In this document: positions 22,346 through 34,234 of the stretch, in pieces
How the letters are laid out: the number at the start of each line of letters is the position of its first letter
Position numbering within the stretch: position 1 is the stretch's first letter
Assembly: GCA_963575745.1 (NCBI GenBank)
Contig: CAUYUJ010008113.1
Coordinates: 762,320 to 826,319 of the forward strand
DNA length: 64,000 nucleotides
DNA from: Prorocentrum cordatum
Taxonomy: Eukaryota; Sar; Dinophyceae; Prorocentrales; Prorocentraceae
Reading direction: 5' to 3'
Made by a program: the position numbers and the translations under genes
The notes under the pieces: model-generated
What the model was told of the DNA's origin: nothing
The model's input: the letters and a program-made list of their open reading frames with translations, nothing else
The model's database searches: none

Positions 22346-24255
22346 TCAGCGCGCGCTTCGCGAGGCCCCCGCCCACGTTCTCCGGCGCCCCCCTCTGCCC
22401 CCCCCCGCTCCCCGCCCCGAGAGAAGCTCGTCGTTGGAGCTCTCCTGGTGCAATTGGCGAAGGGCGAGGAGGCAGCGGCTCGCGCAATTCAGCAATTCCA
22501 CATCCGTCCTCCACCGCGAGGCCACCACCCTCGAAGAAGACGAGTGCCGATAGAGCTTGGGGAAGAGGGCCGCCTCGGACAGGACGCGACGCCCCGCCGC
22601 CACGACATGCCAGCCCCAATTCGGCGCGCGCGCAACGGCGCAGAGGCCCTAGTCTGTCTCGACCGGGAGCCCCAACCTCAAGCGCTCGAAAGATCTGAAG
22701 GAAGCCCCCCTGCGGCCCGAGACCGACGGGGGACAGGGCGGGCCCCGCAGCACAACTGGCACCGCGGACCCCACTTGAAGCTCTGGCCGGCTCAGGGCGG
22801 GGCCGCGCCCCAGTTGCCGAGATCCGCGCGCGCCTTCATCAGCTGCTCATCCCGAACCATAGCCTTCTTTATCTCCTTCTCTGCGCCCATCACCCTCAGA
22901 ATCCCCTCCTCCGAAAGCTGAAGGTCCAGCCGGCGACCCGCTTCCCAGTCGACCTTCGTCTTCCAGGCCTTGGCGTCCTTCGGGCGGCTCCAGTCGCCCT
23001 TGCAGCGCGCGGCGCGGTACGCCCGCGCCAGCGCGTAGCCCTTCCTCACCAGCCGCTCGAAGCTTACCTGATTCAGCAAGCCCTTCTGCCGGTCGGTCAT
23101 AGACATCGCGTCCACCGCGCCGATGGCCGCCACCATCTCCCGAACAGCATGGCATTCCATGAGGCCGCAGTCCCGGATGAAGTCCCGAGCCCAGGCCTCC
23201 GCCGTCTTCCCCGCGGAGAAGATGTCCGCCAGCACCTCCGACGCGATCCGCTCGCGGTGTCCGCCCGGCATCTTCGTCGCCCAGCGGCGGGCTGCTCCTC
23301 GCAATCGCCCAGCGGCTTCAGGAACACCTGCTGTGGAGACTGAGCCTTGAACCGCATCCGTTTGATAGCAAGCTCCACCGCCTGTGCGTCGTCGCCGCCT
23401 TCTTCTCCGGAGTCTCGAGCAGCGCACCCGCGGACCCAGAAGCACCCTTCGTCGGCGAGCTCTCCACAGCAGCTCCTCCACCTTGGCCCGCTGGGCCCTC
23501 GCTGGAAATCGGTTCGCCCCGCGCCTTCGTCTCCACGCAGTCGAGCCTGCTCACCATCTCTTTGATCACCTGGCGATTCGCCTCCTCGGCCACGGTGCTG
23601 CGCACCCCGCCGCTCTCCTCGAGTGTGTTCCGACGTAGCTCTCGACTCCTCTCGGCGATCCACATGTTGAGCCGTTGACCTCCCCTGCCATAGCCTTCTG
23701 GGGCCCCGCGAGGTCTCTGAGCTGGCTCGCCGGAGCGCCGCCCAGCACAGGGGGAGCAGCGGGCGGAGGCAGGGGAGGCGGCTGCACCGCACACCCCGAT
23801 GGGGCCGAACCTGTAGACGATGTCCCAATCGAAGACTGTCCACCATCGTCGGTATCGGTGAACTCGCGCAGCCCCCCAGCGAGAAGCTAACCCGTCGCCA
23901 CCAGCCAGGCACACCAACGCTGCAAGGGCATAACACGCCGTCCCCACTCCAGCCACTCGTTTACATACACTCCCCACTCTTGGAGAGCCTCGGAGCCCTC
24001 GACCAGCGTGTCCCGAGAAGCCCGAAGAGACACCAGCACGGCCAGGGCGGTGTCGTACACGTAAGAGATCACACCCAACATCTTCAGACACCCCACCAGG
24101 ACGAACAGAAGAGCCAGCACACCCAAGAAACGCTTCGGGCTCCGTAGCGACCAGCGCAGACTCTTCAGCGCCGGACTGCACGATGTCACGAGAGTGTAGA
24201 TCAGGTTCGTCGCAAGAGCCTGCTGCGAGGACCCACAGACAGACAGACAAGCCAT
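22346..24255 (-). pseudogene. Gag-like coding debris of a dinoflagellate retroelement
   Basis: Several frames give protein-like blocks in order. 23887-24255 holds a hydrophobic helix FLGVLALLFVLVGCLKMLGV in a region ending RRVMPLQRWCAWLV. About 23520-23680 holds MWIAERSRELRRNTLEESGG and VIKEMVSRLDCVETK. About 23300-23400 holds AVELAIKRMRFKAQSPQQVF. 22792-23290 holds KMPGGHRERIASEVLADIFS, KTAEAWARDFIRDCGLMECH and NQVSFERLVRKGYALARAYR, then KAWKTKVDW. 22430-22603 holds ALFPKLYRHSSSSRVVASRW. This N-terminal arrangement precedes RT in YR-type dinoflagellate elements as I recall. It may be the 5' part of the element whose pol lies at 10.6-14 kb, now separated by the LINEs and satellite. Confidence 0.4.
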
Positions 24256-24659
24256 ACACCAGGCGGCGCGTGGGCGTGAGCACAGGTGGAAAAATACAGC
24301 GCTCTCTTATTCGGTCAACAGGACAGGCCGACAAAGAAACGCGGGCAAGGCAAGAAACCGGGGCCGACGGGAAAGCGAGGAACCGAGGAGCGAGAGGGGG
24401 AGGGGGAGGGGGCGAGGGCGGACGACAGGGAAGGACAGACCGGGTCGACGGACGGACAGACGAGGAGACGGGGAAGGGGAGGGAAACCAAGCGAGGGGAC
24501 GAAGGGAGAGCACACAAGACACGAGGGCAAGGAAACACAAGGGGCAAGGGGGGGGCAGGACACGGAGAGGGCGAGGAGGGAGGAGGAGCCGAGAGCCAGA
24601 CGGGACAAGGCAGGAGGGAGGGACCCAGGGGACCAGCAGGCTGGGCGCACAGCGTGGCA

Positions 24660-25235
24660 CCAGTGGAAAGCGTGCTGTCGCAGCTCCGGCACAGTTCCCG
24701 CCTGCAGTCCCTGAGTAGCCTGCGCCATTATAGATGACGTCCGATGCTCGATCAGAAGCGGGAGAGGCCTCCAGCGTATACCCTCGATCGGATCCGAAAA
24801 GAAACTCGACTTCGCCGCGATCGTGGTCAGACCCAGCGTCATGCCAGGCACAAGGACAGCCCAGCGATTCCCAGACTTCCGTCTCACCAGCGAAACCTCC
24901 ACTCCGTCTGTCGAGCTCTGACGATAATAACGTCGACTCCATGCCTCCACCGGCAGCAGCGCCTCGATTTGACCGTAGTCGGGCACCTCCGCACCACGAT
25001 CGTCCACGTCGTTCGCCGCAGTGAACAGGGTCCACAGGAATACCGCCAGAGGTGCGAAACCCAGACGCGCCGTCGTGGGATACCCCTGCTCACCAGAGTC
25101 ACGCTCGTCAGACAGCACCGAGATCAGCTCCCGAAAGCTATCGCTGCAAGCGGAAGCTGTAGGAGTACAGATCCTAAAAGACTCGGGCGTCTGCATGAAC
25201 GCTCGAGCCAAAGAGCTTGAGACGGGAACACACAA
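24660..25235 (-). CDS. Hypothetical protein or exon debris
   Basis: An open stretch reading FRELISVLSDERDSGEQGYP, LGFAPLAVFLWTLFTAANDV (possible membrane helix) and VEVSLVRRKSGNRWAVLVPG, then TTIAAKSSFFSDPIEGIRW. Composition is protein-like, unlike the proline/serine-rich continuation below 24660. No family was recognised. The 5' end overlaps an interspersed repeat shared with 9791-9915, so the ATG there is unlikely to be native. Confidence 0.25.
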
Positions 25236-25740
25236 ATGAAGCGAGATACATTCGGAACGGCACCACCTTCATCTGAAGACACCCCCGTCCCCTCACGAAC
25301 GCCCTCACACCGCCCATTTATGGAGGCGGGGGGAAGGAGGTGAAAGACGAGGCCCGTAAAACTCATTGTCCAAAGACAACACATGAAACCCAAGAAATCC
25401 AGGGCACCCTGGAGGCAAGCCGGGCGTTTCTTGGCATGGGCTTCCACTGTAGGGTCGGACCATCGCACCGAATCGACGATGTATCGCCGATGCATCGGCC
25501 GCGGCGGGACGAAGAAGATTGGGCTCGGGATCGCGCCGGATCGTCGCTGCATCGGCGACGTGGCGCGACCCTCCGACCCCATCTGCAGCCATCTTGCTAC
25601 CACAAGGATCGCCGGGCAAGATACGAAGGGGCTTCTCTGGCTACGGCGAGCCTCGGCCACGAGGAGGTTCCCGCAAGGCCCGAAAACCGGAGCCCCCCCC
25701 CAGCCCAAAATGGTCCTTGTTGCAGCGTCTTGACTGAACC
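25219..25740. repeat. Cluster of interspersed repeat fragments
   Basis: 25219-25344 matches 9791-9915. 25380-25452 is the right part of the Tc1-like MITE (GGCGTTTCTTGGCATGGG, TTCCACTGTAG). 25465-25565 resembles the GGGGCAACG-family core (CGATGTATCGCCGATGCATC). 25600-25740 matches 55540-55680 (GCGAGCCTCGGCCACGAG...). Confidence 0.6.
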
Positions 25741-26010
25741 TCCGCCCCTTGTGGGGAGGCCTAGACCAACCGTGTGCAGACCCTCTGAATGACACGCTCC
25801 GCCCGCGCGGGTGTGCCGTGCGGGCAGGAGACCTCGTCCTCCGCGCGCAGCTTGGTGGCGCGGGCGGACAGCGCAGCCAACATGTCCGTCTTCGAGGCCA
25901 AGCCATTCTGGAGGATCTGACGGCGCTCCTGGGCAAGCCGTCCGCACACTGCAGAGCAGATGAGGGGCAACGTTATGGGGTGGCCAGCACAGGGCGGGAG
26001 AACCTCCATC
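25741..26010. other. No gene seen
   Basis: Low-complexity frames only. GAGGGGCAACGTTATGGGG at about 25962 resembles a lone terminal repeat of the GGGGCAACG family. Confidence 0.4.
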
Positions 26011-26110
26011 AGGGGGCCACACGCGAACCTTACCCCTACCCCCCACGCGAACCCCACCCTCCTCCTCAGAAATCGTGGGGGGTCGGGGTAGGGTTCGCAT
26101 GTGGCCCCCT
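26011..26110. mobile_element. Foldback element, 100 bp
   Basis: The left arm AGGGGGCCACACGCGAACCT pairs with the right arm, whose reverse complement is AGGGGGCCACATGCGAACCC. The match extends about 37 bp to CCCCCCACG. The loop is about 26 bp (CGAACCCCACCCTCC...). Confidence 0.75.
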
Positions 26111-27252
26111 GTCCATGCCACCCCGCCCCTCCCTCGACAAAGTACCCCCCGCGTCCGTGCCCTTCCGCCCCCCCGACCCCCGCATCTCCGCCCCCCCGCC
26201 CCTCGACCCCCCCCTCCCGTCTCCCCCTCCGCCGGTCCGCTCTGACCAAGGTCTCGAGGAGAATCCAGCCGTGTCGAAGAGGGCTCTCCAGGACGGCCAG
26301 CGACATCGGTGCCTCATCCTCCCTGAGCTCCTGTTACCCCCCCCTCTCCCTCGGCCAGCGCACACTGCCCGACACCCAAATACAGTAGGAACTCGACCAC
26401 GAGAATCCTTCCACAAGAAACCCAACACTGAGACTCCAGGACGTCCATCGTCGGCGATGCATCGGGGCCGTCGGCGTGGAGACACTCGAGGGATCTGCAG
26501 CGGCGATGACCTCATCTGCAATCGGACCTGGGCCAGAAGAACGTCCTTCAATAACATGAGGCCCTCCGTCGGCTAAAACAAACAGAACATCCAAGGGCAC
26601 CCTCCCCAGGATGCACAAGAACATCCAATGAACACCAAGAGCACTAGGGTACCCTCCCCGAGCGGATCTCGATCGCATACCTCGGTTCGAATGTACTCCG
26701 GCCCCGCGCGGGGGCCCAAACGTTGACCACCGCCCCCCGTCCGACTCCTCCCGCCGGACCCCCCCCCCCCGGGACTGCGGGCGGCGGGCGCCTCCTCCGT
26801 CCCCGCCTCGCGGGCGTTCCCGAGGACGTCCCCGACGGCATCTGAGGAGGGAACGGTGGAGCGCGGGAAAGCGCTCGGGGAGCGCGGGCACGGGAGCAGA
26901 GGGGGAGAGGGAGCGAACGACGGAGGGGAACGATGAGAGCGAGCGGGGAGGGAGGAGGGGAGGGCAGGGAGGGAGTGCGAGAGCGCGGGACGGCGGAAGG
27001 AACGCAGCGGTGACTCACACATCCCGCCCGCGCGCCGGTCGCCCCCTTTCCTTGCCCTGCCGCCCTGGGCGCGCGCCCCGTCGCTGGCGCCCAGGTGGTC
27101 TGTCGCCCACCACCCTGGGCGCCCCGGCGCTGAGAAACAGCTCTTCGACGGGCACCACCCCGCTGCGAAGCCGCGCCGTCGGCCCCCGGCCGACACGCCT
27201 GGCCCCGGCCGACGCCAGACCTGAAGCTGGTCTGTTGCCGAGGGGGCGGATC
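26111..27252. other. No gene seen; GC-rich with MITE fragments
   Basis: 26387-26470 is a left part of the Tc1-like MITE. It is followed by a GTCGGCGATGCATCGG piece of the GGGGCAACG family. 26700-27000 is strongly GC- and purine-rich. No exon was recognised. Confidence 0.5.
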
Positions 27253-27441
27253 TCGGCGGCGAGCGCGGGGGGGAACTGAGAAAGAGAACGCCGTCCCGGA
27301 AGGTTCCGAAGACCCTGGCCGTCTGATCAGTTTGAAAGCCATCCTCGAAGGCGCAGGCAAAAGGCTGGGCGGCTTCTCAGCAGCCCCGCCGCCTTCTGAG
27401 AGGGCCTTTTTTTTCTCGTCCCCCCCGTCGCTCGCCGCCGA
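27253..27441. mobile_element. TIR element of the TCGGCGGCG family
   Basis: The left end is TCGGCGGCGAGCGCGGGGGG and the reverse complement of the right end begins TTCGGCGGCGAGCGACGGGG; both continue into a GA-rich stretch ending GAGAAA. It is 189 bp, with no coding capacity and no clear target duplication. No host exon was recognised on either side. Confidence 0.6.
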
Positions 27442-28379
27442 AGTCGGAGGCAGGGGGTCGCAGAGGGGAGGAGGCGAAAAACGGGGGGGGGTACCGGGGG
27501 GGGGCGGGGCAGGGCACGGGGAGCGCCCCGACCTGCCGGCGCAGGAAGTCAGGAGGGGGGCGGGGTCAGGGAGGCGATTCCACCAGCCTTTCGGGCGCGC
27601 GCAGTTTTTTTGGAGTTAGGCGTCGCAGCCTTCCCCTTCCAGAATCGATTATGGATGGGCTGGTGGGAATGCTCGTGGTGCGCGGGCTCGCGAAGACGAG
27701 TCGAATGTCGCGCGAGCCAGGGCGGGCCGCGCCGAAGCAAAGGAAACAAACAGCGGAGCGGAGATGCCCGGCTCAGAGCGGAAGACCGGCGCGATGACGG
27801 GGGCGAGGTGGGAGTCCGAGTGCGCCACGCTCACCCAGGACGGCGGTGACCAGGAGAGACAGGGAAGAGGCCAAACCATGCTCACCAAGTACCTTGCCGA
27901 ACACGAAGCCAAGGACCCGGAAGGTCTTCGCGACGCGGAACAGCAAGCGAGCCAGCAGGAGCAGCGGGAGCGCCTCCGAGACGGGCAGGAACGGCGGAGT
28001 AGAAAAGAGAGAGAGGAACCGTCGTTCAAGTCCCCGGGTAAGCATGCCGAACTCGAAGTCCAAGAACCCCACGGCCAAACAGACATAGAGAAACGAACGG
28101 ACAGACCCGTAGGAGCAGCGTGAACGACGCCGAGAGACCAGCGTGGGCGACGCGAGGAAGTCGCGCCAAGCGGACGCCGAGGGGACAAGCGGCCTCCAGG
28201 TCCCCAGGCTGCAGAACGCGTGGTCGGGCAGCGACAACGCGGCGGAGAGGTGCCGCGCGAAGGGGAAGCGGGGTCGGCCGGGCCGCGGCCGCTCCGCGCT
28301 CTCCAGCCGGCAAGCCAGGCACCCCAGGCGGGGGCGCGCGCAGGCAGACTGACTGCGCGTGCTGAGCAGGAAGAGGGGC

Positions 28380-28830
28380 CACCTCGCGTCGGCAAGGAGC
28401 CACGGCGCGACCAGGGGCAGTTCGTGTTGGGCCGTCCGCGGGGCGGCTGCAAGCTGTGAAACAGGCGCGGGAGAGACGGCCCAGACGCGGGAGTGCTGCC
28501 GCGACGGATCGCCGCGCCACAGACGCCGCTCGCGCAGCTGTTTCCAGCCGGCCCCGAGGTGCGGCGCGTCGCCCATGAACCGCGCGCCCCCTTTGCGGTG
28601 GCGGAAGGAGTCCAAGAAGCTGACGCGCGTTTGCTGGTCGTGCCGCAGCGGGTCGAGCGCTGCTCTGGAGCCGGGCGAAGCGTGCTTCTGGACGAACGCG
28701 TGCTGGGCGCTCGTGAACATCGCCCCCAGGGTAGCTTGGAGTCGCTTGATATATTTGCCCGGCCCCCCCCCGTAAACGCCGCGCTGCGCGCCTTCGATCT
28801 TGCCATTGTAAAGCTGCTTCCCCGCGTCGG
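28380..28830 (-). pseudogene. Unassigned coding-like segment
   Basis: One frame reads LYNGKIEGAQRGVYGGGPGK, YIKRLQATLGAMFTSAQHAF and QQTRVSFLDSFRHRKGGARF, then MGDAPHLGAGWKQLRERRLW and RVWAVSPAPVSQLAAAP. It is balanced and protein-like over about 150 codons. No family recognised. It may belong to the same decayed element as the 30-34 kb tract. Confidence 0.35.
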
Positions 28831-30063
28831 GATCCAGGATTCAGGCCGCCGGCGGGCGGCGCGCCACCCGCCCCCGTCGGGCGTGGCGGCTCGCTGGTTC
28901 TAGACGACGCTGCTGCAGCTGCCGCCGTGCTCGCCGCCTGTCTGTCGCCTGTCAAACCCCGCCGGACCGTCGACGTTGCCGGGCAGCAGGTTCCGCCCCG
29001 CGGGCGGCGAGGGGGCTGGAGGATCGCCGGATCTCGCGGCCAGGCCTGGCGCCCGGCCGCTTCCAGGCGGACGCGCCAGCGGAGCGCGCTGGCCAGCGCC
29101 GCCGCTCCTCGGCGCTGGGGCTCGCGCTGTCGCAGGGGAGGGCGGCGCCATATGGGGCGCATCCTTCCGTGCGTCGCTGCCACGGGCTGGAGGGTCAGTT
29201 GAGGAAATGCGCAGCTCGCCGGGCGGCATTGGGCGCGAGGCCACGGCGGCCAACAGGGTGGCCGCCCGCGGGGTGAAGGGACACGAGCGAACGGAAAGCG
29301 ACGAACGGTCGCATTATTTGGTAAAGGCGGAGCACGGAGGACGGGAGCGGCGAGCCCGACTAACGGTCGCAGGGCGTGCGCGAAAGGAACTGAAGACGGG
29401 CGTGCGGAGGTCAGCGTTGCGGGCTGGGGGGGGGGGGCCCGTCGGCCTCTCGCGCTAGGGCGGAACCAAGACAGCAGCGCCTGCCAGGCCAACGACGTCC
29501 CGCGGAGAGCCAGGGCGCTGAACGGCAAAGGAGGAGCCCGAGCGCGCGGACGGGCCCGGCGACTGGGCACGCGTCATGGAAAATTGGAGTTGCGGCGACG
29601 TGGCGGGCGCTCCAATGACCTCCCAGCCGGAGGCGAGGAGGACATCCGAGGCCCCCTAGGCGGCGCCTGAGGCGGGCCGCGGGGGGCGGCGCAACGCCAG
29701 GGGGCGAAGGGCCCCAAAGGGGCCCCGGAGAAAGGGCCTCCTGGGAGCAAGGGGCGCGCCAGCAGCCCCAGCTGGGCGCGCCCCGGGCGGCTTTGGGCGC
29801 GAAACCAGGGCGGGCCCCCGGGGGGCCGCCTCCCGCGGGGTGGGCGCGGGGGCGGGCGGGCGAGGCGGAAGGGGCCCGAGCTCGGGCCCGTCGGCGAGTG
29901 GCCGGCAGGGGGCCGGCGCCCGTGGGAGGGGAACGCAGCGACGGCTGCGCGCGACGGCAGGCAACCCTGGCCGGGGTGATTGACAGACGCGTGCCCAGGG
30001 GAGAGCGAGGAGCCCGCTGGTGCGAGCAGGACGTTGTGGAGACGGCGGTGCGTGGGAGGGGTT

Positions 30064-30716
30064 CTACTGCCGCGCCCAGAACTGGTGCGAGCTCGCAGCG
30101 CGACTTGTAGCTCCCTGGTTTGCGTTAATATTTTCCCTTCCCCATGATCGGGGCACCTTTTCCTTCCCCGCGGTTCGCGAACTTGTCGCGGGCGGTCGCC
30201 CAGTTGCATGACCCGGGGCCGCAGGGCCCTGTCCATAGTCGTTGGGCCGCAGTCGCGCTGACGCCAAGCCCAGAAAAAGTCCTCGCAGGACCCAGAGTCC
30301 CGCTTGGCGGGGTCCGCGCAGACGTAGCCAATACTGGCGGGGTGCGCGCGCGTCCACTGGTGCCAAAAACCGCTAAAATAATCCCCAAGCTCTCTCTGCA
30401 GGCGCTTCACTGCGGCGGCGTGGTCCTCGTCGCCAACGGGGGAGAGTTGGACCTCCTCCTGCGGTGTCCTAATGATACATATACCGCCCAGTGCATGGGT
30501 CTGATGGGATTGGGCCAAGGGGCCGACCGCGCGTCTGCACGCGCCCGTTGGGCGCGAGCCCAGCCCCCCGCAACTCGCCGGGGTGAGCGGGGCCCCAGCT
30601 GGACCAGTCTGTCCATCCACTCCAATTGCGGCTGTAGGGCTCGCGGCTAGACTCGAAATGCCGCCGCGAGCAGTAGTTGTCCCACTGATCACCCCGGTTG
30701 CCCTCGTCGCGCGCAC
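30064..30716 (-). pseudogene. Unassigned coding-like segment
   Basis: Reads RTPQEEVQLSPVGDEDHAAA, VKRLQRELGDYFSGFWHQWT, HPASIGYVCADPAKRDSGSC and EDFFWAWRQRDCG, then shifts frame (ATSSRTAGKEKVP). No family recognised. Between 28830 and 30064 the sequence is very GC-rich with only low-complexity frames. Confidence 0.3.
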
Positions 30717-30975
30717 CCCTTTCGGCCTGCGGCTGCCCCTGGGGGGGCGCGCCCGGGGCGGGGGGGCGCGGCTCTGCTGTCGGAAGGGCCGACCGGGTCC
30801 ACGTCGCCAGCCGCGCGCGGAGGAGGGCCCTCACCTGACTCCACCGCAGGCGAGGTAGGGCTGCAATAACTACTCGGGGCCTGCTGGCGGGCCGCGGGCG
30901 GCATCCCTGGGCGGCGAGGGCGAGGCCGAGCTAAGGGGCGGGGTCAGGGCGACCGCGGCCGCCTCCCCATAGGCC

Positions 30976-33954
30976 CTAGGGGGCGAGGGCAGACTCGGCC
31001 TCGGGGGGTTCGGCAGCGGAGGCGTCGGCGACGGCGTCGCTGGGGGCTGCCTGGGCGGCGCTGTCGTCTGCGAAGGAGTTCCTCGACGCAGTGAACTCTG
31101 CGGGGAGAAGAGCCGGAGCCCCGGGGCAGCGCCCTGGCGGCAGGGTCCCCAATGCTTTGGCTCCTCCGCGCCACGCGGTGCCCCCCTGGGGAGAACGGGC
31201 CGGGCCTTGCGGGCCGCGGCGGGCTGCGCCGTCCGAGGAGGGGGCCGCGAGAGAACGGAGCTCGGCGGGCGGGGGCCGACTGCTGAATCGAAGCCACCGC
31301 TCGTTCGCGCTGTGCCCCTTGGTTGGGGCGGCGCCCAGCTGGCTGCACAGCGTGGGTTTCTGTGAAACAGCAATCCTTGGCCAGCTCGTGGAGAGCCCCT
31401 GCGGCGAGCAAGGCAGAGTCGACTTGGCTCCGGAACCCAATGAGCGATTCCAGCGCGCGCCGGGGGGGGCAGCCACGCGGCGGGCCGGCGTCGTTGGCGC
31501 GCCGGGCCCAGGTACGGCGTAGCTGTCTGTCTGGGAGTTGACGCAACAGTGTGCAATGACGCGCGCAGCAGCTAGCCGCTCGCCGTTCCACGGTAGATCT
31601 GGGGCGCGGAAGACCTGGGGGGCCTTGTCGCCGTAGGCCAGTTTCAGGAAGGGGAGGAGCGACTGGGATCCCCGGCTGGCCTGGACGTCGGGATACCGAA
31701 TGTCTCTGCCATGCTTGCCCACGAACTCCTTCCAGAGGTCGTCCAGGGCTGGGTCGAGGTCCTACGGGTATACCCCAATGGGCCTGGGTGCCTTGTGATC
31801 CTGCCTGGTCCCAGTGGCAGCCTGTCGATGCCCTGCGTCGTAGCGCGCAAGCGCCGGGCCGGCGGGCAGGGCAGCTTCGGGGAGGGGCTGGCGGATCTGT
31901 AACAACGAGCGGAGAGGGGGCGGCTGCCCGTGCAGGTCCGGGAAAAGGACGGGGGCGTCGCCGTCCTTGCTGCGTGCGCCAGGCCTGAGCGCGGAGGCGC
32001 GGTTGGGCACCAGCTCGCGCGCGAGCGGAGGCTCGGGCGACGCGAGGGGGGCCGGGCGGGGTCTCGTCGTGGGGCATCTGGGGTAAATCAAGTTGGTTTC
32101 GCGGTCTAGCAGGGCGTCGACTGTGCTGGGGCGGGCGCCCCGCGCATGGACGAGGCATCGGCGGCGCTTTCAAGCGGCGTTCCACCTTCGGGTGCACCAA
32201 GCAGCCGCGCGCTCTTCTCTTCCCAGGGAGGGGGCCCGCCGATGCTGGCCCCGTCTCTTGGACTGAGTTGCTGAACCGCCGTCGCCCTGCCGGGCGGGAG
32301 GAAGAGTGGCATTGGCAGCCTTTGGTTCGCGTAGACCCGTCGCCTCGAGCAGGTAGTCTCCTAACTCGCCCGGTGGACTTGGTGTTGGCAGGGCAAGATT
32401 CATGGGGAGGCGCGCGATGGGGTGGGGTGCCAGTGGCGGGCGCCCTGGTCGGGCCATGCGAGAGCTGGAGGGCCTGGACCTGCTCGTGAAGGGCGTTCCC
32501 GGGAGGGGCAAGGGGGCCTTGCTTCTCCACCTCCTTGACCCAGCAGGGGCCACAAAACCACGGGCAGTCCATCCTGTTGGCGTGCGCCTGGAAGCGGTCC
32601 TGCGCCAGGTATTGTCGCGCGGCGTCGTTCAACCAGGTACCCTCTGCGAACTTGAGCCCGGCCGCGAAGCGCAAGTCGCGCCGAAACCGCGCCGCCTTCT
32701 GGTCATGGCTGAACCGGTTGTCCCCGGGCGCCAGGTAACTGGGGACCCGGGTCGCGCCTGGGAGTGGCGCGGGGGGGAACCATGGCGAAGGAGAAACCTC
32801 CCCCGAGGACGGCGAGGTCTGGGGGGCCGTCGATCATCGGACCCTAATCCATTGTCGCTGCCCACGAGGTCCTGGTGGAGGGCGCAAATGCTGCACTGCG
32901 CCGCTGGGAAGGTATCCAGGGCAGCTGGCTTTACTATCTTTTCGAAGACCAGCATCGGGGCCTTCAGCTTGAGCGGGAACTTTTCCATGTCGCCGTAGGT
33001 GTTGGGACAGCCGGCGGCCTTGGCGGCAGGGTGGTGGTGGGCCACCAGGACCAGCCTTCCTTCCCACGAGCGCGATGAGGGCCTCCAGGCGGCCGCGCAG
33101 GCGGCGTAGGTCAGCGAGGTCGAGGCCCCCAAACTCAGCGAACCTGGACCGGAAGAGGGCGTGGTCGTTTTGCCAGGGGCAACAGACTCCGAGGATGGCC
33201 TCCGGAATGTCCCCCGACCCGGAAGTGTCAGGAAAGGGCCACATGAGCGACCGTGGCTCTCGCTTTATAAGCACCATGCGAATAAGCGCACAGCGGGCCT
33301 TCTCCGACGACATGGTCGAGCCGTTGGGGTCCCGCAGGTCGGATCGATGGCGCCTGGGGAGGTCGCGACCCTTCAATAAGGATGCCACGGTGGCGAATTT
33401 GGGGTTGACAAGGTGGCGGGGGCCTGGTCCCTGATGACCACGCTTGGGGGACCTGGTGCGAGAGTCCGGCGGGCGTGCATCGTCCTTTGATGTGCATGCG
33501 TCGTGCGGGACTCCCCTGGATCGGTGGCCGTGGGGGGGAGCTCGCTGGGGTGAATCGTGAACGTTGGCGCCTCCCAGGGGGTGCCCAGGCCGAGCGCCCA
33601 CACAAAGGTGGCCCAGGACATGTTGTAGACCAGGTTGCCAGCGTCCATGCCAAGTTCCACGTCGAAGAGGCATCCCAAGTGACTCCATGCTTTCCTGTCG
33701 AACTGAGCAGGGTCGGAGGGGACATTCTCGGAGTTGTCCTTGTGGGGGTGGAGCCCCGAAACTAGGAACAGGACCACGGACAGCGCGGGGCTGCAGCAGA
33801 GGTCATCCAGTGCTGTATCCAATTGGCGGCCGAGGGCGTCCCAGCAAAAGTCCGTGTCGGGGGGGAGGCTGTAGAACGCGCTGAAGCACGTGGCGCCCTG
33901 CTCCCCCTTCTTTGCGACAGCCTGGTCAAAATGTGCGAGTACGCGGAGCGTCAA
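30976..33954 (-). pseudogene. Unassigned coding-like tract with frameshifts
   Basis: Protein-like blocks follow each other in different frames. 33373-33954: VLAHFDQAVAKKGEQGATCF, GCLFDVELGMDAGNLVYNMS and WATFVWALGLGTPWEAPTF. 32900-33420: KFATVASLLKGRDLPRRHRS, MVLIKREPRSLMWPFPDTSG and DLADLRRLRGRLEALIAL. 32830-33040: PNTYGDMEKFPLKLKAPMLV and FEKIVKPAALDTFPAAQCSI. 32480-32674: TWLNDAARQYLAQDRFQAHA and MDCPWFCGPCWVKEVEK (a Cys cluster, perhaps zinc-binding). 31500-31720: PFLKLAYGDKAPQVFRAPDL and ARVIAHCCVNSQTDSY. This looks like one retroelement-type or multidomain coding unit in decay. No known domain assigned. Confidence 0.4.
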
Positions 33955-33969
33955 TAATTAAGGGGAGGA

Positions 33970-34190
33970 TGGCGAGGGAGGCAATGGCGGGGATGCAGTT
34001 CTATAGGTTCACACATACAGGCGTACCCAATACAAGCATACATGGATGCAAACACTCAGACATACATGTACATGCCCAAACATACATGCACACATCCACA
34101 CTACATCAAACACATACACATATGTATAATGTATATAAGCATAAATATATATATATATATATATATATACACTAGAACCATGCGCGCTTC
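33970..34190. repeat. AT-rich CACATA/TATA microsatellite island
   Basis: ACATACA and CACA runs, then TATATATATATATATATATA to about 34172. It is a sharp low-GC island in GC-rich surroundings, just upstream in the gene sense of the 33373-33954 coding-like block. Confidence 0.9.
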
Positions 34191-34234
34191 GCGTGCGCTT
34201 GAGTTGTAGTGCGCTCGAGTTGTAATAGAACATG

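Noticed and set aside
30944-32674. A single 576-codon minus-strand gene
   Set aside because: Only the first 65 or so residues and a patch near 31430 look like protein. The remainder is a wrong-frame, Pro/Arg-rich reading of a frameshifted tract.
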